Shown one piece after another: positions 1 through 4,579 of a stretch of 5,834 nucleotides of DNA (positions are counted from its first letter, which is position 1; each line of letters opens with the position of its first letter). The notes under the pieces are model-generated. The model saw only the letters and a list, made by a program, of their open reading frames with translations, ran no database searches and was not told where the DNA came from. Origin of the DNA: Fimbriimonadaceae bacterium (lineage in GTDB: Bacteria > Armatimonadota > Fimbriimonadia > Fimbriimonadales > Fimbriimonadaceae); contig JANWJY010000087.1 of the NCBI GenBank assembly GCA_025451715.1, positions 1 to 5,834 on the forward strand, written 5' to 3'. Both the position numbers and the translations under genes were made by a program.

Positions 1-20
1 AATGATGAAGGATGAATGCG

Positions 21-61
21 CCTCACCCCTAACCCCTCTCCCCGAGAGGGGAGAGGGGAAC
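21..61. repeat. Extragenic inverted-repeat element with GAGA loop
   Basis: A C-rich stretch followed by a perfect 11-bp inverted repeat: CCCCTCTCCCC at 33-43 and GGGGAGAGGGG at 48-58, with a four-base GAGA loop. As RNA the loop would be a GNRA tetraloop on the plus strand. The flank CCTCACCCCTAA (21-32) resembles a dispersed intergenic repeat that I recall from several high-GC bacterial genomes; that is memory, not a search. It lies just past the terminator of the minus-strand genes, the usual place for such repeats. No reading frame is associated with it. Confidence 0.7.
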
Positions 62-95
62 AAAACAACACGGCCCCGACGGGGTCGGGGCCGTG
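59..95 (-). terminator. Rho-independent terminator for the leftward transcript
   Basis: A perfect 12-bp stem, CACGGCCCCGAC at 69-80 and GTCGGGGCCGTG at 84-95, with a three-base loop. Read on the minus strand it is followed at once by TTGTTTTGTT (68-59), the T-rich tail of an intrinsic terminator. On the plus strand it is followed by CCTGTGATA, so it is directional. It would end transcripts from greA and the lipoprotein gene, and/or a short RNA arising from the structured region just upstream (96-192). Confidence 0.85.
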
Positions 96-192
96 CCTGT
101 GATACCAGGGAGAGCAGGGTCCATCGCAGAACCCGACTCAAAGGAGTCGGGTGCTAAAACCCGGCACCTCCCTGGGAATTACTGTGATCACT
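96..192 (-). ncRNA. Candidate structured RNA (long imperfect hairpin before the terminator)
   Basis: Five nested pairings run through this non-coding stretch: 99-103 with 187-191 (5 bp), 105-112 with 168-175 (8 bp, CCAGGGAG/CTCCCTGG), 114-115 with 164-165, 117-120 with 159-162 (GGGT/ACCC), and 131-139 with 144-152 (9 bp, ACCCGACTC/GAGTCGGGT, four-base loop). This leaves an internal loop of 10 nt (121-130) facing 6 nt (153-158) and an asymmetric loop near the base (1 versus 11 nt). On the minus strand the fold ends three bases before the strong terminator, so that strand is favoured. The topology, a rod with bulges, loosely recalls 6S RNA or a riboswitch aptamer, but it is smaller and I recognise no known family. 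It could be a 3'-UTR-derived small RNA of the greA-lipoprotein transcript, an independent ncRNA, or a leader of a gene beyond the left edge. No convincing promoter was found directly upstream. Confidence 0.4.
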
Positions 193-195
193 CAT
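154..195 (-). CDS. Possible 13-residue leader peptide
   Basis: A minus-strand ATG (195-193) opens a 13-codon frame, MSDHSNSQGGAGF, ending in TAG at 156-154. It is preceded by a full-strength Shine-Dalgarno AGGAGGT (minus strand, 211-205) at 9-nt spacing, stronger than that of any gene in the window. The frame runs through the 5' arms of the structured RNA and stops in its internal loop, so translation would open the outer stems but leave the apical 9-bp hairpin. That suggests a leader peptide or attenuator. The peptide has no run of one amino acid typical of biosynthetic attenuators. The SD-ATG pair may be chance; confidence is low. Confidence 0.2.
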   Translation of the reverse strand: MSDHSNSQGGAGF

Positions 196-282
196 AAATC
201 GGCCACCTCCTGTCGCTTGGATTTTGCCTCGGTTTTTTGCCGCGGCAATGCTAGAGACGTTACCCGGGGGCGGTTCGTTCCT
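192..282. other. Gene-free spacer between lipoprotein stop and structured RNA
   Basis: Together with 1-191 this makes about 280 nt without a recognisable gene. Apart from the Shine-Dalgarno-like AGGAGGT on the minus strand (205-211), it holds an 8-bp palindrome GCCGCGGC (239-246) and a T6 run on the plus strand (233-238). No tRNA, no clear promoter pair and no further reading frame was seen. Confidence 0.5.
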
Positions 283-1002
283 TCAAGGTTTGGAGGACTC
301 ATTCAACCGTTGGATCCCCAGGTCCTTGTCCTTCTTGGCCTGATCGATCGACATTCCGAGCAGGGTCATGACCTGGGTGTCGCCGACCGCGACGGTCAAG
401 GTCTTCTTTCCGGCGGCGTCGACCGCGGTGTTCACCATCAGCCGCCGACCGGGCTTGTGCCAGAACCAGTATCCGATGCGGCTGCCCGGGAGGCTGTCCG
501 TTGGGGCCCCGTAAAGCTCGGTGTTCTGGCTGACGACGGCCTCGACGACCTCGTCGGTGACGTCTTCCTTGGTGTACATCGCGTGGACCACGGCGTCAGA
601 CTTGAGCATCGAGACGGTGTCGGTCTGTTCGAACGTGATGCAGCCGAAGGCGAAGCCACCGGCCTCCCAACCGAAGGCGCCGAAGTACTTCTCCTCGAAC
701 TGAGCAGGGAGGGAGCTGAACTCAGTCGCCTTGTCTGGCGGCTGGAAGGCCTCGAAGGCGGCGTTCCTGCCGACCCCGAGGTACATCGTGCTCTCGCCGT
801 AGGTGAGGGCGAAGTCGTCTTCCGGGTCTGTCTTCTTTTGGAACGCGATGCTCTCGACCTTGACGATCTCGCTCGGGTCGCCCTGCGTCGAGACGCTGAC
901 CTCGCCGGGCGTTGCGCACCCGGCCGTGAGGGCGAGGAGCCAGATCGTGCTAGCCTTCGACTTTGAGGATCTTGTACTTCTGTGTGCCAGCGGGTGCCTC
1001 AT
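283..1002 (-). CDS. Putative lipoprotein, function unknown
   Basis: A 239-residue protein not recognised as a named family. The N-terminus is basic (R and K within residues 2-16), then a short hydrophobic stretch IWLLALTAG (20-28) and Cys29; LTAGC is a good lipobox, so a lipid-anchored envelope protein of about 210 mature residues is inferred. The mature part has no obvious repeats or membrane spans. It contains aromatic-rich patches (EEKYFGAFGWEAGGFAFG, about 103-120, and YWFWHKPGRR, about 178-187) and ends with a charged tail. The ATG at 1002 lies inside greA, giving a 53-nt overlap. No ATG, GTG or TTG follows in frame before the signal sequence, so this start or an unusual CTG (residue 5) must be used, and only a weak ribosome site precedes it. 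The overlap implies co-transcription, perhaps translational coupling, with greA. Transcription probably ends at 59-95. Confidence 0.72.
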   Translation of the reverse strand: MRHPLAHRSTRSSKSKASTIWLLALTAGCATPGEVSVSTQGDPSEIVKVESIAFQKKTDPEDDFALTYGESTMYLGVGRNAAFEAFQPPDKATEFSSLPAQFEEKYFGAFGWEAGGFAFGCITFEQTDTVSMLKSDAVVHAMYTKEDVTDEVVEAVVSQNTELYGAPTDSLPGSRIGYWFWHKPGRRLMVNTAVDAAGKKTLTVAVGDTQVMTLLGMSIDQAKKDKDLGIQRLNESSKP

Positions 1003-1423
1003 ATTCGAACTCGTCCCCGACCTCCTTGCCGATCAGCGCTGAACCGAGCGGCGAAGTGATCGAGATCATGTCCATTGTCGGGTCGGCCTCAAACTCGCCG
1101 ACGAGCTTCATCTTGAGCTCGTCGTTCCACGTGAGATCCTGGACTGTGACCGTTGAGCCGAGGTGCGCGATGTGGGTGGAGTGGCTGGGCCGTTCGACGA
1201 TCTGCGCGACCTGCATGACCTTTTCGAGGTCCGCGATGCGTCCCTCAAGGCGCTTTTGGTTGAGCTTCGCCTCGTGGTACATTGCGTTCTCCTTGAGGTC
1301 GCCGTGGGCCCTTGCCTCTCTGATGTTGTCAGCCACCTTTTGACGCTCGACCACCTTGAGGTGCTCGAGCTCTGCCTTGAGTTTTTCAAACCCCTCTTTG
1401 GTCAAGAGGACGTCGGCTGACAT
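950..1423 (-). CDS. greA: Transcription elongation factor GreA
   Basis: GreA binds RNA polymerase in the secondary channel and stimulates cleavage of backtracked RNA so that stalled complexes resume. The product is 157 residues, the normal family size (about 158). Residues 1-75 form the N-terminal coiled coil; the tip motif NIREARAHGDLKENA includes Asp42 and Glu45, matching the catalytic acidic pair (E. coli Asp41 and Glu44). The C-terminal FKBP-like domain carries the hallmark SPLGSALIGKEVGDEFEYEAP near the end. The start is set at ATG 1423 because MSADVLLTKEGFEKL is the family N-terminus; the frame stays open 42 codons further upstream, but that part is unlike GreA and crosses the promoter region. 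There is no Shine-Dalgarno site (AGCCCCC precedes ATG), and a -10-like motif sits 7 nt upstream, suggesting leaderless initiation. Its 3' end overlaps the lipoprotein gene. Confidence 0.96.
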   Translation of the reverse strand: MSADVLLTKEGFEKLKAELEHLKVVERQKVADNIREARAHGDLKENAMYHEAKLNQKRLEGRIADLEKVMQVAQIVERPSHSTHIAHLGSTVTVQDLTWNDELKMKLVGEFEADPTMDMISITSPLGSALIGKEVGDEFEYEAPAGTQKYKILKVEG

Positions 1424-1430
1424 GGGGGCT

Positions 1431-1439
1431 AGTTTAGCA
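1431..1439 (-). promoter_or_regulatory. Extended -10 promoter of greA, probably leaderless
   Basis: Minus-strand TGCTAAACT: TG-n followed by TAAACT, an extended -10 element that also fits the TANNNT form typical of leaderless promoters. Only seven bases (1430-1424) separate it from the greA ATG, so the expected transcription start coincides with the A of ATG. No good -35 (TTGACA-like) is seen at 16-18 nt spacing, consistent with an extended -10 promoter. Start mapping would settle it. Confidence 0.45.
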
Positions 1440-1451
1440 TCGGTGTGGTCG

Positions 1452-1513
1452 CCCGGTCTGCCGCTGGACTTGCTAGATTGTGCGATTGAGTTGGTTGGAG
1501 CGTCCAGACCGGG
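1452..1513. promoter_or_regulatory. Inverted repeat flanking the rightward promoter, possible operator
   Basis: CCCGGTCTG at 1452-1460 and CAGACCGGG at 1505-1513 form a perfect 9-bp inverted repeat about 53 bp apart, close to five helical turns. A second short pair, CTGGAC (1464-1469) and GTCCAG (1502-1507), is nested and partly overlaps it. The arms bracket the proposed glycosyltransferase -10 (1471-1479) and its expected start (about 1486). They could be two half-sites for a regulator, or chance in a GC-rich spacer. Confidence 0.3.
1471..1479 (+). promoter_or_regulatory. Extended -10 promoter of the glycosyltransferase gene
   Basis: Plus-strand TGCTAGATT: TG-n plus TAGATT, the same architecture as the divergent greA element (both begin TGCTA and end in T). 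The expected start is about 1486, giving a leader of about 48 nt with a Shine-Dalgarno site before the GTG at 1534. No clear -35 is visible. The paired, oppositely oriented motifs support two divergent promoters in the 110-bp intergenic region. Confidence 0.38.
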
Positions 1514-1519
1514 GCACCC

Positions 1520-1526
1520 GGAAGGG
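1520..1526 (+). promoter_or_regulatory. Ribosome binding site that decides the GT2 start
   Basis: GGAAGGG lies 7 nt before GTG at 1534. The other in-frame candidates (GTG 1480, TTG 1486, GTG 1558) lack a similarly placed site, and GTG 1480 lies directly after the -10 element. Confidence 0.55.
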
Positions 1527-1533
1527 TCAGGGA

Positions 1534-2508
1534 GTGCGTGAAGGTACAACCCGGCTCGTGTCGCGAGTCTGTGTGGTCGTGGTGAGCTACAACACGCTGG
1601 AGCCGTTGCGGCGGTGCCTGGCGAGCTTGGAGGAGGCGGACGAGGTCGTAGTGGTCGACAACGCGAGCGCCGACGGGTCGGCGGAGATGGTTGCGTCAGA
1701 GTTCCCGTCGGTCGTGTTGGTGCGCAACTCTGAGAATCGGGGGTTTGGGGCGGCGTGCAACCAGGGGATGGACGCCGGGACTGGGGAACTGGTGCTGTTC
1801 CTCAACAGCGACGCGGTCGCTTTACCAGGTGCAGTCTCCGGGCTTGTGCGGGTGATGGATTCCTCGCCCGGTGTCGTCGCCTGCGGCGGTCGTTTGGAGT
1901 TCCCCGACGGCCGGTTGCAGGAGTCGTGTTGTTCTTCCTTGACTTTGTGGGCCGTGTTCTGTGAGCAGTCGTATTTGGAGAAGCTGTTTCCGCGTTCGCG
2001 CGTGTTCAGTCCTTACTGGTTGTCGTCGAAGTTGTTGGAGCGAGAGCAGAGAGCTGAGAGCAGAGAGCTGAATCGAGCGACTGCTTCACTTGAAGTTGAA
2101 CAAGTCATGGGAGCGTGTTTGATGATTCGGCGATTGGAGCGGTTCGACGAGCGGTTTTTTCTTTACTGTGAGGACACGGAACTGTGTCGTCGTCTGCGTC
2201 GGCAAGGGCGGATCGTGTGGGTGCCTTCCTCTGTCTTTGTCCACGAGCTGGGTGCGAGTTCGCAAAAGAGGTGGCTCGCAGTCGCGCGGTACAACCGTGG
2301 GAAAGAGCTTTACTTTTCGATCCACCATGGGCGGTTCGCGTCGTTTGTGTGCTTCTTGCTGAATCGGATTGGTGCACTGTTGCGGGTGTTGGTGTGGGGC
2401 GTCGCCTCTGTTCTGACACTGTTCCTCATCGGCATCCTCTTGGAGAAGTTCGTAATCTTCCTTCAGGTCTTGTTCGCGCCAATAGATCCGTACAAGCGGG
2501 CGGGCTGA
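1534..2508 (+). CDS. Glycosyltransferase family 2 (rhamnosyltransferase-like)
   Basis: Transfers a sugar from an activated nucleotide donor, probably to a lipid-linked or surface glycan at the inner face of the cytoplasmic membrane. The product is 324 residues from GTG 1534. GT-A fold motifs appear in order: VVVVSYNT (14-21), VVVDNASADGS (39-49), NRGFGAACNQG (68-78), the metal/nucleotide motif LFLNSDA with Asp93, GACLMIRR (193-200) and CEDTELCRRLRRQG with the Glu213-Asp214 base motif (212-225), then VFVHELG. This pattern is that of WbbL/RfbF-type enzymes; the sugar cannot be told. Residues about 268-315 are hydrophobic, with one or two membrane or amphipathic segments. Residues 170-179 come from a 14-nt tandem repeat. 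Leu is often TTG and Val often GTG, unlike the CTC/GTC preference of the minus-strand genes, which may reflect strand bias or acquisition. It converges on the Wzt-like ATPase gene with a 14-nt gap, fitting a shared role in glycan export. Confidence 0.9.
   Translation: MREGTTRLVSRVCVVVVSYNTLEPLRRCLASLEEADEVVVVDNASADGSAEMVASEFPSVVLVRNSENRGFGAACNQGMDAGTGELVLFLNSDAVALPGAVSGLVRVMDSSPGVVACGGRLEFPDGRLQESCCSSLTLWAVFCEQSYLEKLFPRSRVFSPYWLSSKLLEREQRAESRELNRATASLEVEQVMGACLMIRRLERFDERFFLYCEDTELCRRLRRQGRIVWVPSSVFVHELGASSQKRWLAVARYNRGKELYFSIHHGRFASFVCFLLNRIGALLRVLVWGVASVLTLFLIGILLEKFVIFLQVLFAPIDPYKRAG
2042..2069 (+). repeat. Two exact 14-nt tandem units inside the GT2 gene
   Basis: GAGAGCAGAGAGCT occurs twice head-to-tail (2042-2055 and 2056-2069). 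It encodes a charged stretch, REQRAESREL (residues 170-179), between the two conserved halves of the glycosyltransferase, just before the GACLMIRR motif. The unit length is not a multiple of three, so the two copies are read in different frames, yet the gene stays open. Probably a repeat expansion in a variable loop. Confidence 0.85.
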
Positions 2509-2516
2509 ATGCCCGC
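2500..2516. terminator. Hairpin between convergent genes, possible weak bidirectional terminator
   Basis: GCGGGC (2500-2505) and GCCCGC (2511-2516) form a perfect 6-bp stem with a five-base loop TGAAT that contains the glycosyltransferase stop codon TGA (2506-2508). The Wzt-like stop lies 7 nt beyond the stem. No T-run follows on either strand, so termination may depend on Rho, or this may be a short extragenic repeat. The CGCTCCGT next to it recurs beside another hairpin at about 5298-5331. Confidence 0.4.
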
Positions 2517-2522
2517 GCTCCG

Positions 2523-3263
2523 TTATGGTTGAAACATTGCGGATTGGTATTGGGGGATGACTTCGGCCGCGGTGCCGTGCGCGGCGATGTTGCCGTTCGA
2601 GAGCCAGACGACGCGGTCGGAGAACCGCTCGACCGCGGGCATGCTGTGCGAGACGAAGAGGATCGAGCCGCCTGCGGCCTTGAACTTTTCGATGAAGTCG
2701 TAGCACTTTCTCTCGAAGGCGATGTCGCCGACTGCGAGGACCTCGTCGACGATGAGCACGTCCGCGTCGACGTGCGTCGCGACGGCAAAGCCAAGGCGGG
2801 CCTGCATCCCGCTACTGTACGTGCGGACGGGCGCGTCGATGTGGCTTCCGATCTCGGAGAACTCGACGATCTCATCGGCGCGCTCGCGAGCCTGCTTGCG
2901 CGTCAGGCCGAGCATCATGGAGTTGAAGATGACGTTCTCGATGCCCGAGAGGTCGGGGTGGAAGCCCGCGCCGAGCTCGAGCAGCGGAGCGACACGACCG
3001 GTGGTCACGACCGCCCCGCTCGTGGGCTTGTAGACGCGCGCGACGAGCGCGAGCAGCGTGCTCTTGCCTGCGCCGTTCTTCCCGACGAGTGAGACGCACT
3101 CACCTCGGCCGACCTTGAATGAGACGCCGTTGAGGACGTCGAGCCTTTCGATGTTGGCGCGCGCGCGCCACCACAGGAGCATCGTTTTGAGCGAAGCTGA
3201 GCCGCTGTGGCTGAGGAAGAACGACTTGCGGACGTCTTGCACGTCGACGGTGACTTCGCTCAT
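2523..3263 (-). CDS. Polysaccharide-export ABC transporter ATPase (Wzt/TagH-like)
   Basis: Hydrolyses ATP to drive export of a lipid-linked glycan through the partner permease. The product has 246 residues: Walker A GKNGAGKST (61-69), LLELGAGFHPDLSGIENV (about 94-111, the form seen in Wzt/KpsT/TagH ATPases), signature YSSGM (149-153) in place of LSGGQ, Walker B VLIVDEVLAVGD (about 169-180) with catalytic Glu174, and switch His206 in FVSHS. Known members of this family (KpsT, short Wzt, TagH N-domain) share the YSSGM signature. The C-terminal glycan-binding domain of longer Wzt proteins is absent, which suggests an export mode that does not need chain-end recognition. The start is ATG 3263, whose ATGA overlaps the permease stop. 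An in-frame ATG at 3284 would add seven residues; a GGAGG at 3278-3282 is rather far (14 nt) from 3263, so the longer form is not excluded. Confidence 0.93.
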   Translation of the reverse strand: MSEVTVDVQDVRKSFFLSHSGSASLKTMLLWWRARANIERLDVLNGVSFKVGRGECVSLVGKNGAGKSTLLALVARVYKPTSGAVVTTGRVAPLLELGAGFHPDLSGIENVIFNSMMLGLTRKQARERADEIVEFSEIGSHIDAPVRTYSSGMQARLGFAVATHVDADVLIVDEVLAVGDIAFERKCYDFIEKFKAAGGSILFVSHSMPAVERFSDRVVWLSNGNIAAHGTAAEVIPQYQSAMFQP

Positions 3264-4135
3264 GGGCGTTCGACGAACCTCCATTTGAGCTTGTTGAAGA
3301 CGGCGTAGCCAACGACGAGGAACAGGAACGAGATCGCAACGGTGATCCAGAAAAGTCCCCAGTTGAAGTCGAGCATGAACATCTTGACCGGGGCTTCGCC
3401 GGGTCCGGGCTGGACTTCGATCTGTCCAGTCGGGACGAGGGTCTTTCTGTACGCAGTCGTGAGCGTTGCGACCGGGTTGAGATGGTAGGCATAGTACGCC
3501 CAGTCGAGGCCGCGAGCCCTGAGCGCGTAGTAGACGGTCTCGCTGAAGTACATGATGGGCGTGAGAAAGAACATCAAGTAGAGGGCGACGCCGACGACGT
3601 ACTTCACGTCCTCGTAGAAGACGTTGTAGGCCGAGACCAGGAACGCGACGCCTGTCGCGAGCGCGAAATTGACGAGGAGGAGGACGGGGAGGAATCCGAT
3701 CTTCCAGGTGAACGGCGAGCTTTCAAACCCCGTGACGGCCCAGAGGACGAACAGGTAGGCGAAGTAGACCACGAACGCAAGAAGGAAGTGTATGAAGTTC
3801 GCTATGACGCTCGCGAGCGGAAGTATTTCTCGCGGGAAGTAGACCTTCTTGATGATCGGGAGAGCGCCGAGGACAGACTGTGCGGAGTCCATCAGGCAGA
3901 TCTGGAAGAAGATGAACGGAAGATAGGCTGCGAGAACGTATGCGGAGTAGTTGTCGGTGTTGTTCTGGAGGAAATACTTGAAGACGACGGTGATGACGAG
4001 CACCGTCGCGAGCGGGTTGACGAGGGACCAGAAGAACCCGAGGAAGCTGTTCTTGTAGCGGATCCGTAGTTCGCGCTCCACCATCGCCCACAGGAGTTCG
4101 CGGAACTTCCAGAGCTCCTTGAGTTCAGAAAGCAT
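3260..4135 (-). CDS. Polysaccharide-export ABC-2 permease (Wzm/TagG-like)
   Basis: Membrane channel subunit for glycan export, working as a dimer with the ATPase encoded next. The product has 291 residues, the usual size. A cytosolic N-terminal amphipathic region carries the family motif ERELRIRYKNSFLGFFWSLVNP (about 20-41), followed by six probable membrane spans at about 35-55, 66-82, 107-133, 147-168, 178-197 and 258-279. Also typical are IIKKVYFPREILPLASV (94-110), FYEDVKYVVGVALYLMFFLTPIMY (about 173-196) and the HLNP before the last periplasmic stretch. A loop of about 40 residues rich in Pro and Gly (about 233-257) precedes the final span. The ATG at 4135 has AGGA (minus strand 4146-4143) 7 nt upstream; this overlaps the TAG stop of the preceding FKBP-like gene, so the two are probably coupled. 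The stop overlaps the ATPase start by four bases. Confidence 0.94.
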   Translation of the reverse strand: MLSELKELWKFRELLWAMVERELRIRYKNSFLGFFWSLVNPLATVLVITVVFKYFLQNNTDNYSAYVLAAYLPFIFFQICLMDSAQSVLGALPIIKKVYFPREILPLASVIANFIHFLLAFVVYFAYLFVLWAVTGFESSPFTWKIGFLPVLLLVNFALATGVAFLVSAYNVFYEDVKYVVGVALYLMFFLTPIMYFSETVYYALRARGLDWAYYAYHLNPVATLTTAYRKTLVPTGQIEVQPGPGEAPVKMFMLDFNWGLFWITVAISFLFLVVGYAVFNKLKWRFVERP

Positions 4136-4144
4136 TCTTGGGTC

Positions 4145-4564
4145 CTAGAGCGGTGCGACCTTGACGAGTCGCACGGTGACGTTGAGCACGGGATCGCCCG
4201 ACAAGGTCACGCCAGCGGATGAAGCGGGCATCGTGACGGTCCTTATTCCTCCAGTGCGGAGGCCGCGGACGGCGTTGTGCCAAAAGGGCTCTACGGTTTC
4301 TTGGTCCATCAGGAAAGTAAACGCCATTCCCCTGGCTTCCGTGTCCGCGATGGTTTTTCCGTCTGCGGTTCGCGCCGTGAAGTGGACAGTAATGCGGGCG
4401 TCCTTTGTGACCGGGTCGCCATAGCCGAGCTGGTTTGGGGGGAGAGGGCGGGGCTGGGGACGTTGGATCGGCGGGGCGGCGGGTGTCGGCGGGCACCGGT
4501 CGTCAACACTGTAGCCCCCTCTGCAGTCTGCTGTCGTTAGAAGGGTGAGGGCCAGGGCGAGCAT
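4145..4564 (-). CDS. Small exported FKBP-type peptidyl-prolyl isomerase-like protein
   Basis: 139 residues. Residues 1-13 (MLALALTLLTTAD) are hydrophobic and precede Cys14. It resembles a short signal sequence, but lacks a positive n-region, and TADC is a poor lipobox, so lipidation is doubtful. A Pro-rich linker (about 25-43) leads to an FKBP-like domain (about 48-139): ITVHFTARTADGKTIADTEARGMAFTF, Trp95 in the pocket position, AVRGLRTGGIRTVTMP (98-113) and a C-terminal strand LNVTVRLVKV. The usual PGW is replaced by PFW, the Phe-Asp of the active site by Ala-Asp, and the loop that normally carries the Ala-Tyr-Gly segment is shortened with no Tyr, so catalysis is questionable and a chaperone or binding role is possible. 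The start is fixed by an in-frame TAG two codons upstream. It begins 15 nt after phoU and ends 9 nt before the permease, so it is probably co-transcribed. Confidence 0.8.
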   Translation of the reverse strand: MLALALTLLTTADCRGGYSVDDRCPPTPAAPPIQRPQPRPLPPNQLGYGDPVTKDARITVHFTARTADGKTIADTEARGMAFTFLMDQETVEPFWHNAVRGLRTGGIRTVTMPASSAGVTLSGDPVLNVTVRLVKVAPL

Positions 4565-4579
4565 GCCCTACAGGACGTT

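Noticed and set aside
33..152. CRISPR array from the three successive hairpins on the left
   Set aside because: The hairpins differ in sequence, length and spacing; there is no repeated unit with regular spacers and no cas gene.
131..152. Second intrinsic terminator (9-bp stem)
   Set aside because: Neither strand has a T-run after the stem (minus strand continues TCTGCGATGG), so it is better read as the apical helix of the larger fold.
99..191. tRNA, SRP RNA, or SAM/TPP/cyclic-di-GMP riboswitch in the left spacer
   Set aside because: No cloverleaf, no TTCGA arm, and none of the conserved core sequences of these classes that I know; only the rod-like fold is supported.
151..966. Long plus-strand open frame (about 271 codons) across the lipoprotein gene
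   Set aside because: It is antisense to a coherent lipoprotein frame, has no ribosome site, and its low-complexity R/G/E/L/V-rich product is typical of the shadow of a GC-rich gene.
1424..1549. N-terminal extension of greA by 42 residues
   Set aside because: GreA proteins begin at the MSADVLLTKEG position, and the extension would cross the divergent promoter region and the glycosyltransferase start.
2184..3092. Plus-strand open frame of about 302 codons spanning the glycosyltransferase end and the Wzt-like gene
   Set aside because: It overlaps two strongly supported genes in other frames, and its product (R, V, D, A, L rich) shows no domain motifs.
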